From the NCBI GenBank assembly GCA_014529385.2, contig CM043949.1:143983242-144047241 (forward strand): DNA of 64,000 bases, written 5' to 3'. The stretch's first letter is position 1, and every line of letters starts with the position of its first letter. The notes beneath the pieces are model-generated. The model ran no database searches. It saw nothing but the letters and a program-made list of their open reading frames with translations, and had not been told where the DNA came from. Origin of the DNA: Adiantum capillus-veneris (Eukaryota > Streptophyta > Polypodiopsida > Polypodiales > Pteridaceae). Of the stretch, positions 23,683 to 36,250 are shown piece after piece. Position numbers and translations under genes: made by a program.

Positions 23683-24400
23683 ATCCTTAAATTCATGTAA
23701 GAGATCCTCTACAAATTCTAGATTTGCCTCTTTCTGTTTATTCCTAGAATCCTGTTAGCAAACACAAGAAACGTCTCACACCCTTGTCTCATCCCCCTCA
23801 AAAGTTTCATGGCAGATATTAGAAGTGATTTTGTATTTCTCTCCTTAGCTTTAATCGCATGACCATCTCTGTTTTTAAAAACCAACTCACCCCTCTCACA
23901 ATCAATCAATGAATGATTCGCAGCAAACCAATCCATTCCCAAAATTACATCCCGTTCACCCATGCCAATAACATAAAATTATCCCGAATGTTTCTCTTTG
24001 TTCAGCAAAAAAAGGTAAGTTTTGAATATGACCCTGCATATAATGTTTCTTCCCATTGGCCAATTCTACAGCTCTCCTAATGTGGGAATCGGGATTCAAT
24101 TTCAAAGTCTGCGTAAGCTTGTTAGACATAAAACAATGCGTACTACCCAAATCAATGAGAAAATTCACAATTTCAGTTCCTATCTTATCCCGAATTCTTA
24201 TAACGGATTCCCTTAAATGATGAACAGACGTTGTCATACATTTCATAGGAATTTCAGAGCACTTACCTTCCTCGCTCACTTCCTCAATCGTGGTGTCCAT
24301 CGCATTCATATTGGCTTCCATTCGTGCAAGAACCGCCTGATCGATCTCCTTATTTGGGCATTCGAACGTCTTGTGACCTTGCTCACCGCAACGAAAACAT
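23683..24400 (-). pseudogene. Gypsy-2 gag end (zinc knuckle) and protease
   Basis: A CCHC knuckle (CFRCGEQGHKTFEC, about 24410-24365) is followed by the protease in the same frame. The catalytic D-S/T-G motif of this family appears as LIDLGSTHCF (about 24185-24155), so the Ser/Thr after the Asp is Leu. The frame then breaks near 23960 and resumes in GERDVILGMDWF. Loss of the residue after the catalytic Asp would inactivate the protease; the codon change TCA to TTA is one C-to-T transition. Confidence 0.82.
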
Positions 24401-25628
24401 AACCTAAATTTCCTTGCTCGTTCTAATAAAGCAAGATCATGTTGCCACCGCAGCGGTTGTCGTCTTCTTTGATTCTGATTTGCATCATTCTGACCGAAAT
24501 TTTGATTACGGTTGTTTACAGAATTCTAATTTGTACTCTGATTTCAGTTGAAATTCTGATTCTGATTTGAAAAATTATTGGGTGGTCTTCTCTAATTATT
24601 TGTACAATTCCTTCGGGGAACCTCAATGTTTGTCTGAAAAGGCCTATTCTGTGTTCTATGCCCAGTAGATATAATTCTGCTTGGAGTAGGGTTGCGGCTC
24701 TCATACTTCACCTTCTTCTCATAATTTTCGGCCTTTGCAATAGCATCCAGAAAATCGGTAGCCCCTGCACCCTTTACTTGATAATACAGATCTTTACGCA
24801 ATCCTTCGATAAATTTGTTTGTCAATGCCTCTCCTTCTACTTCAGGTGCATACTTGTGAAGTTGCAAAAACTTCTCCTTATACTCATGTACAGTAAGACT
24901 TGGCTCGTCCTTAGGTTGCTGCTGAAACTTGTAAAACTCCATCTTTTTATCCATTTCATAGTGTGGAGAACAGTAACTTTTATATGCTTGCGTTTTAAAC
25001 TCCTCCCAAGTGATTGGAGTAACCTTTGTTCGCTGTTTAAGGTATGCTTTCCACCAAAGCTTTGCGGTTTGTCGAAGATGAACAACTGCAACCTTTGCTT
25101 TTGCTTCTTCAGAGAACTTCTTTAATGCAAAATAATCTTCTAACTCTTCAATCCATGCTTCGAGATCTTCACCAGTTTTCTCGATGCCATTAAACTCGTT
25201 AATCTTTGCCTTCTTGAAGACTTACTGCAAAGCTGCCCTTTCAGAATCTTCATCTGCATCTTCTTCATCACGTCTCCTTCTTCGTCCTCTCCTTTCATTA
25301 GGTTCCGCTTCGCCGTCATCCCGCTTTCTTTCGTGTGGACGGCCTCGACGTCCATCACCATCGTTCCCACCGTCACCATCTCCATCATCACCACCATCAC
25401 CACCGCCAGGTGCTCCAGCGCCGACACGTTGATTATTGTGTCCTGGGGGAATAGCATGGTTTCCGTCTTCTTGTTCGCCATTAAGTTCCACATAGATATC
25501 AGGGTCTCGTGCTGCCTTGCCCCGCAGAGCCTCAGCCGATTTGAAATTTCCAAATCTTCTCGTAGTCGTCGAATCGGGTCTTCTTGCTCCTTGATCTTCT
25601 TCTCGTATCCGTCCATGTCCAGAATCAA
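24401..25628 (-). pseudogene. Gypsy-2 gag
   Basis: The frame starts near 25628 (MILDMDGYEKKIKEQE) close to the primer site; a glycine/aspartate- and arginine-rich linker (25450-25250) precedes a retrotransposon-gag capsid domain at 25090-24700 (VHEYKEKFLQLHKYAPE, FIEGLRKDLYYQV). Frame changes near 25210 and 24840 and stops near 24540 break it. Gag would form the particle that houses reverse transcription. Plus-strand frames of similar length over 25184-25641 are antisense shadows. Confidence 0.8.
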
Positions 25629-25634
25629 CCGCTT

Positions 25635-25646
25635 GCTCTGATACCA
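25635..25646 (-). other. Gypsy-2 primer-binding site
   Basis: TGGTATCAGAGC on the minus strand, the exact complement of the 3' end of plant initiator tRNA-Met, two bases from the 5' LTR. Confidence 0.92.
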
Positions 25647-25648
25647 AT

Positions 25649-26564
25649 TGTCACAGGAACAGAATAATCAAGATAGACAGCGAAGACAAAGAAAGAGATC
25701 TTTGTATTGATAGTGTTTGATACAACAGAGGAGCAATAAAAGATATGGGCGCACTCCGTTGTACGGAGCTCGAACCTCCCGACCACCCCCGAGCTTCAGT
25801 TCGCTTGCATGCAACGGCTCACTCGCACTCTCACTCGCACTCGCACTCGCACTTGCAGAAGAGAGATCATTGAATGATCCCCAAAACGCACCACCCGTCT
25901 TTCTTTTCTCGTTTTTCCTCCAAAAGCATGCGACCCCCCCAAAATAGCCACTTTTCTATTTTTGGCGTTCGGTCAACTCGACTTTCGCGCCAAGTATACC
26001 TGCAAGAATAAGGTAAAAACGTGATCGCGAAGCTATCCGTAAAGGTTAGATTTTTGAAACTTTTTTTTTTCAACTGTCTTCAACTGAGCATAACTCCCAA
26101 ACAGAGCCAAAACAACCCAAGTCCGTCTCACACAATCTTGTTGCCCTCGCTGCGCTCTTCGACGACTATGTGATAGAAAATTTCCATAGCCTGCTCTGAT
26201 TTGCTGAAAATCAACCTGCAAAACAACATTTTCTACAAAAACGATGCAAAAACAACAAATCCCACTTTTTTCTTAATCTTTGGCACTCAATGAGCATCAA
26301 AAGAGCAAAATTTCTAAAGACTCAGCTAGAGAACTAAAGTTGTTCCTTATAACACAGGCTTCAATCGCTTTATACATCACTTTTCCAAAATCCCACGTTA
26401 ACACCTTCAAAAATGTCCCAGAAAGTGCCTTTCGGATCAAAAAAATTTATTGGACGAAAAAAATCCATACATCCTTCTACACAGTGGACTAACTTTAAAC
26501 GACCAAAACTTCCTAGAAAAACAAAATTTATTGCTAAAACACCTCAAAATCAAGTCCTGTTACA
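25649..26564 (-). repeat. Gypsy-2 5' LTR (916 bp)
   Basis: Plus-strand reading TGTCACAGGAAC...CCTGTTACA, then the target duplication ATATA. It matches 20016-20897 throughout, with scattered substitutions and a longer hexanucleotide array. Confidence 0.94.
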
Positions 26565-26569
26565 ATATA

Positions 26570-27220
26570 ACTAGTGTGCATACAGGCATAAACTCTTCCT
26601 CTCGATAGTTCTTACAAGAGCCCAATAGGGGAGATATTTCTTAGAAAAAATGTTATGAATAGTTTATATACTGACTATAAGAGGTTGGAAACTATAACAC
26701 ATGGTTTCATGAATTGTACGTATGTCAGATCATGGTGGAGGACTGTAAATGATATGTGTATCTCGGTGGATTCACTCTAAATACAAAATGGGACGCTGCC
26801 TGCTGCGAGCGGACAACTTTGATAAAACCCCTATATAAGACTCATATTAGGGAATATGACCCCGCTTCTACGTTTATACGATAATCAATGAAGAAAAATC
26901 ATACCCCTATTTTACATATAAAATTTAGGTCTAACATGATCTAACTGAGTAAAACTAGTCAAAGAGTCTGTAGCATACTAACTGGAAACTTACTAAGGAA
27001 CCACTTCTATTGATAACTAAATGTACCCTCAATGTATCTTAGTTTGACTTTCAAACTATGTGCCCAATCAGCCTCCACTCTGGCTGCGCTTCTAATTCTG
27101 ACCCATCTAGATTACTCAAAAAACATTGTTATAAAGCTGTGTTACTTATGTAAATTTGCATCTATACAAACTCTTTATAGCTATCATCCCTCAACAAATA
27201 AACTATAATCATAAAACAAG
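26570..27220 (+). other. Unassigned DNA with a possible LINE remnant
   Basis: At about 26625-26790 the plus strand reads SPIGEIFLRKN, then ETITHGFMNCTYVRSWW. The pattern ET-x2-H-x-F-x2-C-x5-W is that of the zinc-binding domain at the end of plant LINE reverse transcriptases (zf-RVT). Nothing upstream or downstream confirms a LINE, so this is tentative. The rest shows no feature. Confidence 0.3.
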
Positions 27221-27223
27221 CAA

Positions 27224-28169
27224 TTGATACAAGGCATTGTTAGTTCTCGCATGTATCTTTGTAGCTATCGACTCACAAGTTCAAGGGAAGATTTTGAAAC
27301 ACAAAAACTTCCTCTCACTCTCCCCCCTTTTTTTAAAGCTTGGGAGATAAATTATTGGGAGCTGCCCCTAACTTATACGCTTATGTAACTTGTAAAAAAA
27401 TCCTCTTTCTCCTGCACTTACATAGTGTGGTAATTTTTCCATGGTGTATCCCCTGGGATGTGTATGTTGCAATGGAAAGTTAAGGTCTCCAGCTTTCAAT
27501 TGATTTTTTACTTTAAGTAAAGTTGGAGATATTGGCCTTCAGATTTGTACGTTGCGCCTTCGAGTGTGTATGCTGGTATGGGAGCACAACATGCTACAGC
27601 ATTCTAATGGTCATACGTTGCCTTGGATATATCAAAAAACTAGGATGATAGAAGACTACTCGGCATTGCCACCTCACATTCAGAAGTTGATACAAGGCAG
27701 TGTTAGTTCTCGCATGTATCTTTGTAGCTATTGACTCACAAGTTCAAGAGAAGATTTTGAAACACAAAAACTTCCTCTCATTTTTTCCTTTTCTCACTCC
27801 CCCCTCTTATTTTTAATCTTGGGAGATAAATTATTGGAAGCATGTCCCTAACTTATACGCTTATGTAACTTGTTAAAAAACCCTCTCTCTCCTGCACTTA
27901 CATAGTGCGGTACTTCTTCCATGGTGTATCCCCCGAGATGTGTATGTTGCAATTGAAAGTTAAGGTCTCCAGCTTTGAGTTGATTTTTTACTTAAGTAAA
28001 GTTGGAGATATGGGCCTTCAGATTTGTACGTTGCGCCTTCGAGTGTGTATGCTGGTTATGGGAGCACAACATGCTACAACCTTCTAATGGTCATACCTTG
28101 CCTTGGATATATTAAAAAACTAGGATGATAGAAGACTACTCGGGATTGCCACCTGAGATTCAGAAGTTG
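27224..28169. repeat. 463-bp tandem duplication
   Basis: 27224-27686 and 27687-28169 are adjacent copies, each starting TTGATACAAGGCA and containing the same blocks (CTTATACGCTTATGTAACTTG and TTTGTACGTTGCGCCTTCG). They differ by a few percent and short indels. No coding function was recognised; the frames at 27552-27734 and 27905-28087 are the same stretch in the two copies. Confidence 0.9.
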
Positions 28170-28228
28170 ATGTTGGAGTCCATCCAGAAAATGTAAATTT
28201 GTATAAGATAATATAGATACAAAGAGTT

Positions 28229-28267
<39 letters not shown>

Positions 28268-28360
28268 TGTCTTAAACCTCAAAATTCATGCCCGTGTTTA
28301 AAATCCTTTCATGCCATGCCAAGGAGGTAGATTAGACCCCAAAACGCGACCGGCAGCTAA

Positions 28361-29143
28361 TTACGGCTCACAGATACTGCCGCATGCAAGCCCTACAAAC
28401 TCTATGGTTATAATTAGGCCGGAAATGAGTACATACAAATGAAGTAGAGTTGGGGGAAGCTCTAGCAGCTGCCACGCAGGAGAAGCAGTAGTAACTGGCG
28501 GACTGCAGGAGACGGAGGGCGGCTCGTTATGGCCGAGCGCCATGCTGCAGGTCGCCCCGGCCCTGATTTCCTCTGGCAACCGAAAGGACCAGCGTGTGAG
28601 GCGGCTGTTCTTGACGCCATGCGTCACCACTTCGACGTTACACGTGTAGGGCAGGGCCACACGCCCAGCCGTGTGGAGCTGTCGCTGGTCCTCTGCAAGG
28701 TTGTCCAGGCCACGTTGCCGGCCGACGCCGGCCTTGCACTCATAAACGTGGACGCCCATCCAGTAGCCGGTCGAACTTGCTTTTGCTGACAACTCACGCC
28801 GTTTTCCGTGCCCTGCTCGTTGCTCAGCTGCAGTGTGTACTTGCCTACGCTTCGACCATGCAGATCAACAAAGTCGCCAAGGTTAAAGCTGCCCACAAGG
28901 AGCAGACACACAAAGCAGACCATCCCCACGTCCATTAGGAGCGTTAAAATTTCCATCAATGTGAGCTTTATTCCATTTTGTACGTTCGCCTTCGTCTCTT
29001 CCGGTCTTCCCGCGCCCGTCGTCTGAGTCGTCATGGCCTCTTCTGATCCCTCCTTTCCCACCGCTATCCTCAGTCGCACCGCTCTGATCGTACTCTTGAA
29101 TACTCTCAAAGGTGGCTTGCCCGACACCCCACTTCATATTCAA
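28361..29143 (-). CDS. Unidentified gene-like stretch, possibly a membrane protein
   Basis: This stretch is GC-richer than its surroundings and has long minus-strand frames. One (29127-28624) contains a hydrophobic helix-like segment (LMDVGMVCFVCLLLVGSFNL, residues about 65-85) then FVDLHGRSVGKYTLQLSNEQG. A second (28792-28361) reads GYWMGVHVYECKAG, then VALPYTCNVEVV, and ends in another hydrophobic segment (LYVLISGLIITI). They would need a frameshift or intron to form one protein. I do not recognise the family. It may be a host gene, a fragment of one, or a chance GC-rich frame. Nearest neighbour is the PPR pseudogene. Confidence 0.35.
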
Positions 29144-29419
29144 GAGCGAAGTTCGACCTAGACAATTAGCTACAAGCTCCCATTTCAGCCTATACTACAG
29201 GGTTGTGAAGTACATGATAGAGATGCGTCAAAACCCCTCGCATTGACTTCTTACAATTGCATCAAAGCAAGCAAAACTAGAGTGCTTCGTTAGCTGCATT
29301 GTAGGTTGCAGTGCGTAGGAGCAAATACGAAGATGACAGTTTGAAGCAGATTAATACTTCTAGTTCTGTCTTAACACATTTATTGAGAGAGAGAGAGAGA
29401 GAGAGAGAGAGTTTAGAGA

Positions 29420-29604
29420 GATGACATTCTAGATAGGAAGCTCCTCGAGCACTTTTATGAGCTTCGTAAGTATTTGGCATACATGTCAACCAAGCCATTT
29501 CCATGCACAACGGCTTTTATCAATAGCCTTTTCCCGTATCAACATCTGCATAATGCCACATGCCTTCAGATGCAAGCACGACATCTCTTTTCAATAGCCT
29601 CTGA
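29420..29604 (-). pseudogene. PPR pseudogene, downstream part
   Basis: The minus strand reads GNGLVDMYAKYLRSS, the helix A pattern of a plant PLS-class PPR repeat, then SRSFLSRMSSL. It ends at 29604 where the 3.8-kb LTR element begins, and the gene resumes on the other side at 33408. PPR proteins bind organelle RNA and guide its editing or processing. A (GA)n follows at 29384-29411. Confidence 0.6.
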
Positions 29605-29727
29605 TGTAAAACCCTGGGACTGCCTAGCCTTGATCCTCCGCCCAACCTCCCTTTATAGGCCTTGCCCCTAGGATCCCATCTCCTTTAGCAGCCGGCCTTG
29701 GCGTACAGGGTGGCCCTTGGCCTGACA
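29605..29727 (-). repeat. 3' LTR of the 3.8-kb element (123 bp)
   Basis: Contains CCTTTATAGG, a TATA-like site when read on the element's strand. It is shorter than the other LTR because of a small deletion near the CA end. Confidence 0.9.
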
Positions 29728-31045
29728 GTACTCCCCCTTTGGAGAAGCGTTTTCGTTCTCAAAAACAAGAGTGATGATACACTAATGTTTTCCACAATGG
29801 CCTCCTTCATGGATCCAGCTGTTTGCTTGACCGAACACGGTTCAGTAGGAGGTTCAATGAAACCAAGAGTAACATCTTGATTTTCCACATTGTTGTCCAT
29901 TTGCAACCATCTGATTGTATCAATTCCTAGAGTTCCTAGCCCATGTTGTATCCCATGTTGTATCCCATGTAGCAACATGTGCCAAATAAACCCTACAAGC
30001 GGGCCTATAATTGCATACTGCAAAAAATGTATTTTGGACACAATGGCCTAAAATTCTTGGTTCTCACATGACCTTGTCATCTCGCTAAAGAGCAAAAATG
30101 GATGAAAGCCATCCAACTTAGTTACTCGACTTGAAAATTCAAGCAAAGCATAATGAAAAATGGAATTAAAGTAAAGTAGATGCGTACTTGGAGGATGAAC
30201 ATAGTGTTCACTTATGCGTAGTGAAAGGCATCTGTGCAAATGTCCCTACTACAAAGACCTAGTAACACTAATTAAAAATGAGTGAAAATGCAAGTAGTAT
30301 TGCAGATGGAACCTTGGGTGTTGCCTATGCAATCCAGAACCCTTGGTTAAAGTAACATTGTCAAACCCCTTGGTCAAATGTAGCATGAAAATTGCTCAAC
30401 AAGAAGCCAGCCCTTGGCCTTTGTCTGTGACCCCCCTTGGGTTTTCCCATGGCATGTCCTTACTTTTGAAGTTGAAAGACTTCCACTACCCCTTGGCAGT
30501 TTGTGGACGTCTTTCCTTGAAACTGCGTGTCAAGATTCCTAGGATGGACCATCAACCCTTACTAAGTGATCTATTAATCATGCGCTCGGTCTTACCCCAA
30601 ATGCTACTCATATAGGCACTGTTAGTGCTACTAGGAGCTCCATTGAAATTAGAGTCGTATTCACAACTAGATCTTTTACACACCCAAAAATCCATAATCT
30701 GGGGTTGTTGTGAACAGTCGTGAGGTCTAAAATGATGGCTTCATCCATACACCTTGGTAGAGACAAGCCCTTATGAGTTTAAGACTTCATAAACTCAACT
30801 TGACTTGATGGCAAGACCCTTGCTTCTCCATTATAATTGATGGGTAATCAATTGAATATAACTTTTTTATCTTGAAATCAATCACTGATGGACTACAAAC
30901 AGATGGCTCGTAGCCATGCCAAAATAGGTGGGAAAGGATGTCTCTTAGCCCTTCATGTTGGCGTATTGACATAGAAATATTTCAAGAAAGTCATGAAATA
31001 TTTCCATAAAATCATGCCTAGTTTACCTTTCTCGCATAGAAATTG

Positions 31046-31087
<42 letters not shown>

Positions 31088-33157
31088 AAGAGAGAGAGAG
31101 AGAGAATGCTGGGCTAAGGAAAAACCCTTATGCGAATGTGTTGTATGCCCCGTGGATATGACACTGTGAAGGCCATGTTTGTGTTGTAGCTTAGCCTATA
31201 AACGTACAACTACACGCCCTCGTAGAGAGAGGCGTAGCTTATCCTATAAGAGGACAGCTGTGTACTTGGACCACGCCCTCGTAGAGAGAGGTACTATAAG
31301 TCACATCTTGACCCACTAACCTTATAGCTGATCGTGATTGTATCAGGGTAACTTTAAATAGGGCACTTTGCCTATGAATAACATAAAAAATATGTTAAGA
31401 TAGCACGTAGTTACCTTATCCTTGACATAGTATTTAGTGCTATAGCGGAAGCATATGCAATGATGATGTTGTGTGACCATCATATTAGTATGCCATGCAA
31501 ACAAAGCAAAAAAATATAATAACAAGCCCTTGGCTTCAATGACATTCTCAACCATGTGAGCTTTTGTTATACATGCCTTGCATGATTACACTGGTATGAA
31601 TACATCACAGTGGAACGTTGCGTACATTGTGAGCTTTTATCCATGTAGTGCTAAAGATGTGTGCTAAATATCATGGATGTGAATTCAATCAATAATACCT
31701 TTGCACAATAAAGAAGCCTTGCTATGTATGAAATTTGTCAAAGCGCTTTGCTTTGTACAGCGGCTTCATACAAAGACTGCCCAAGCACTTTTCTTTGCGA
31801 ATCAGAGAGATATTCTGTGAACCGTATTGACAAACAACCATAACGTGGCATTTACTAACCTTGTCACCCACTTGTGGCTAGGTTTGTGATAATGCACTCA
31901 AATTTGGCTCATAGCCAGATGTACTGTTCGAGTGAGTTAGCGAATGGGATGTAAAAATCTGTAAACATCTTGGCGGACGAACTTGGGAAATCGTGATGCC
32001 ATAAATATCATGATTTTGATAATGTTGACAAGCCGTGCTATAGCTTTAACACAAGGCATGCGTGGCCGATATGATGTTGCAATAACAAATCATATATGCA
32101 TAAGTCATTTGTTCGTGCAATTCTAGAAATGATCACCAATCAAGCATGCGTGCAAATCCATGCAGAGAAATGGAATTGACCAGGCTAGTAACAAACTTGT
32201 AGGAATGGTAGTCAAGCCATGGTTGACAATTTCCAACCAACCCCTTGGGCGACAATTAGTGCCTAAGTTGTAATCAACAAAACGCAACCAAGATCATATG
32301 ATTGCAGAACCATTTCGAGATGGAAGTGAAAACTTAAACACGAGTACTTGAAGTCTTGCTGGTAAATCCATGAAGACATCATAGTCAATGGCACCTGCTC
32401 TATCCCTTGGATAGCCATGCATGCAGGTGGAAATAGTAGCATGTGATGCAATCTTACCCATAATAACAATGTCTCTATGCTTTTCGTATTGGTTTGGCTC
32501 CCTTTGAGCACTCCTAGCATGCCGTTGTTGAGTCCTTTGGTTCCGCGACCATGTCGCCCCATTGGGTTTGTCCTTTGCTGCAATCCATGTTTGTCTCAGC
32601 AACAATGAGAATCATAGGTTGTCAAAATTTGCAAAAATTTAGGTATCAATTTCTGTAATTTCCAGCATGTGTCGGCCTTGCCAAGGTCCCCCTCAACACA
32701 TTAGGTAACAATTTCTGTAATTTCCAGTCTATGATGGCCTTGCCAACTTCCCCTTCGACACTCGGTTTTGCCGCTCAGATGAAGGAGGGGGTGTGCCGAG
32801 GGTGGGCACCCTCCCTTTGTAGCAAAAAATAAATGTCCTTGGGTGGCCATTCATGGGAAGCCTGATGAAAAAACATTTCTCAAAGAAGCAGTGATGGCAT
32901 CGTTTGCAGGTGCGACAACTTGGCCAAGATCTAGGGGGTGATGTCATGCCCACGTTTGCAGACGGCACTGCGTTGAACTTTCCTCCTCTTGGCCTTGCGT
33001 ACCCAACAAGTGCACCAAAGACAAATTTTGCAGAGGTCAACTTTTATTAACCCGCATGCAACCTTTCCTGCAGCTCTCCTCGTCTTCTCCACTGTCGAAC
33101 ACTTCTTGCTCGAACCAAGGGACCATGCCCAGGCCATGATGGCTTGACGACCACACA

Positions 33158-33191
<34 letters not shown>

Positions 33192-33268
33192 ACATGCAAC
33201 ACCAGGCATTCGATGCAACGCCTTTCTCCCTCCTCCATAGCTCTCCCCTCCTGGAGCTCCGATACCAA

Positions 33269-33407
33269 TGTAAAACCGTGGGACTGCCTAGCCTTGATCC
33301 TCCAGCCAACCTCCCTTTATAGGTGTTGCCCCTACGGTCTCATCTCCTTAGCACAGCGGGCCCTTGGCCTCGAAGGTGTGGCCTCGATGGTGGACCTTGA
33401 CCTGACA
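33269..33407 (-). repeat. 5' LTR of the 3.8-kb element (139 bp)
   Basis: It shares the first 70 bp almost exactly with 29605-29675; the remaining part has more changes. It is followed by the target duplication TCTGA. Confidence 0.9.
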
Positions 33408-34850
33408 TCTGACTAACAATATCATCATGATTTTGTGTCCATATCAACATCTTGTGTGGAGCCACATGCTTCAAGATGCACGCATAGGTGATTGCATCTA
33501 GAGAGCAGTGTGTTCCAAGAGACGGCATTCCAGATAGAAGGCTCCTCAAGCAGGTTTTGTGCTTTCCCAAGCACACTACATCTGGCATACATATTGATCA
33601 CTAGGGTAATAAACTTCATGTGCAAGAAACCAGTCTTAATGAGATGCCTATGATAGTCATAATCATCATCATCTTCATATGTAAGTAAATCATAATATTC
33701 ATCAGGATACCACCCATCAACAGCATTTGAAATACGAGGAGCATGATTTGACAAAGCTCCCACCAGTAACATATCAACTAAAGCACCAACAAGCACAACA
33801 TCTTTCTCTAATAGTTTGTGACCAGCAACCATAAGGTGCATTCTCTCACCCATGTCAACATCTTGCATAAGTCCACATGCCTTCAAGGTGCCATTATAGG
33901 TGACTCCAGCTGGAGACAGGCCTTCCCTTTGTGGTGCAAACAAAACAAAGCTTCCTTGCCACAGCCATGTTGACAATACCATGCAATCAATAGATTCCAA
34001 GTAAAAACATTCCTAAGAAGAAGTAACCCACTATAATGGAGTTGAGTGTGTATCCTACTCACTTGGTACAAATCCATCTTCTGAGCACAGGCTTTTAGTC
34101 TCCTTCTGAGTGAGGAACCCTCATTTTGCATCTGGTCAAAATAGTTGGGAGCTTTGTTGCCACAACCATCTCTCGCATATCCTGGAATAAACACGCCCCA
34201 GAAGGCGGCGTCTCATCCATGACTTCTGTTGCTCTCATAAGGTCACCACATTTGGTATAAATATCGACCAAAGCATTGCCTACATGTTTCCGTGACTAGC
34301 AACCACATAGTGAATTCTTTCAACCATATCTTGTTTAAGGCCACAAGCCTTCAAGGTGAAAGAATAGTTGATTGCAATTGGACACATGCCTACCCTTTGC
34401 ATCTGGTGAAAAAAGTCCATGGCTTCCTTGCCATGGCATAGGTGATTGCAACTGAAGAGATGCCTTCCCTTCACAATTAGTGAACAACATCACAAAGCTT
34501 GCATGGCATAGCCATGTCGAACATCGTATTCTTTTTGTGTTTTCATAAGGGCATCACAGTTAGCACATAAACCAAGGAAAGCATTGCAAAGCGCGACATG
34601 TTTCTCCAATACTCCCTAATTAGCAATCTCATTTTAACTTCTCTCGCCCATATTGCAAGGCTTTTCGTAACCATGTTGGGCTTATCCAGCAATCAACCCG
34701 TTTTCTAAGATGCCATTTTGGACAGAAAGCTCAACAATTACATGAAATTCATCAACCTTAAAAATAAAATTGCAAACAATACTGTGGAGCTCAAAGTCTG
34801 TCCTACTGACTTGGTACAAATGTTTGTCTAGTCAGAAAAGAAAAATCCTT
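33408..34850 (-). pseudogene. PPR (PLS-type) pseudogene, upstream part
   Basis: Successive minus-strand frames carry PPR repeat patterns: FHQMQRVGMCPIAINY (about 34420), MFIPGYARDGCGNKAPNYF (34190), TYNGTLKACGLMQDVDMG (33890), VINMYARCSVLGKAQNLL (33590) and NAVSWNTLLSRC. Repeats of the type V-x-W-N, G-Y-x-x-x-G and LKACG are those of plant organellar RNA-binding proteins. At least four frame changes and stops, an acidic insertion (YEDDDDYDYH near 33670) and the LTR insertion at 33407 make it non-functional. Upstream to about 34850 weaker PPR-like sequence continues. Confidence 0.75.
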
Positions 34851-34910
34851 GCTTTTGACTAGTCATCAAGCTCTTCCTGTCTATGCTTGACTTGTGTAGC
34901 CATTTGAAGA

Positions 34911-36059
<1,149 letters not shown>

Positions 36060-36250
36060 ATGATGATACAAACATATGCTAGTAAGAAGCAATTCAATTT
36101 GGAAGATTATCTCGCTATTTTAGAGTTTACTTATAATAGTGCAAAGCATGTTACTTCTCAATTGAATCCCTTCATGCTTAGATATGGTTTTAGCCTATCA
36201 AAGTTTCTTGTTGAAACAATTGGCTCAATAGACACCTCAACAACAATTTG
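36060..36250 (+). pseudogene. Gypsy integrase fragment
   Basis: A 63-codon frame with LEDYLAILEFTYNSAKH and LNPFMLRYGF, the stretch between the catalytic core and the C-terminal domain of gypsy integrases (compare LVEFTYNSSYHSS in gypsy-1). No neighbouring pol sequence was found, so it is an isolated scrap directly after the (GA)n. Confidence 0.7.

Larger units (their letters stand above)
20016..26564 (-). mobile_element. Gypsy-2: structurally complete Ty3/gypsy chromovirus
   Basis: An element of 6549 bp on the minus strand flanked by the 5-bp target duplication ATATA (20011-20015 and 26565-26569). It has both LTRs, a tRNA-Met primer site (25635-25646), gag, protease, RT, RNase H, integrase, chromodomain and a polypurine tract (reversed at about 20898-20910). 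Its long pol frame is almost intact, with a single stop between integrase core and C-terminus. gag is more damaged. The LTRs differ at several percent of positions plus indels, so the insertion is not recent. Confidence 0.95.
29605..33407 (-). mobile_element. 3.8-kb LTR retrotransposon without recognisable genes
   Basis: LTRs at 29605-29727 and 33269-33407, both TGTAAAACC...CCTGACA, with the 5-bp target duplication TCTGA (29600-29604 and 33408-33412). On the minus strand the primer site at 33256-33267 (TGGTATCGGAGC, one change from the tRNA-Met complement) abuts the 5' LTR, and a polypurine tract (CTCCAAAGGGGGAGTAC, reversed at 29728-29748) precedes the 3' LTR. The 3.5-kb interior shows no gag or pol motif on either strand, only scattered short frames and a (GA)n at 31049-31105. 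It fits a large non-autonomous derivative (LARD-like) or an extremely decayed element. Confidence 0.88.

Noticed and set aside
25184-25641. Serine- and proline-rich plus-strand frames
   Set aside because: They are antisense to gypsy-2 gag, which has the capsid domain and primer site in the right place on the other strand.
28529-28789. 86-codon plus-strand frame in the GC-rich island
   Set aside because: GC-rich DNA opens several frames; the minus-strand ones are longer and contain helix-like hydrophobic segments. I cannot exclude it fully.
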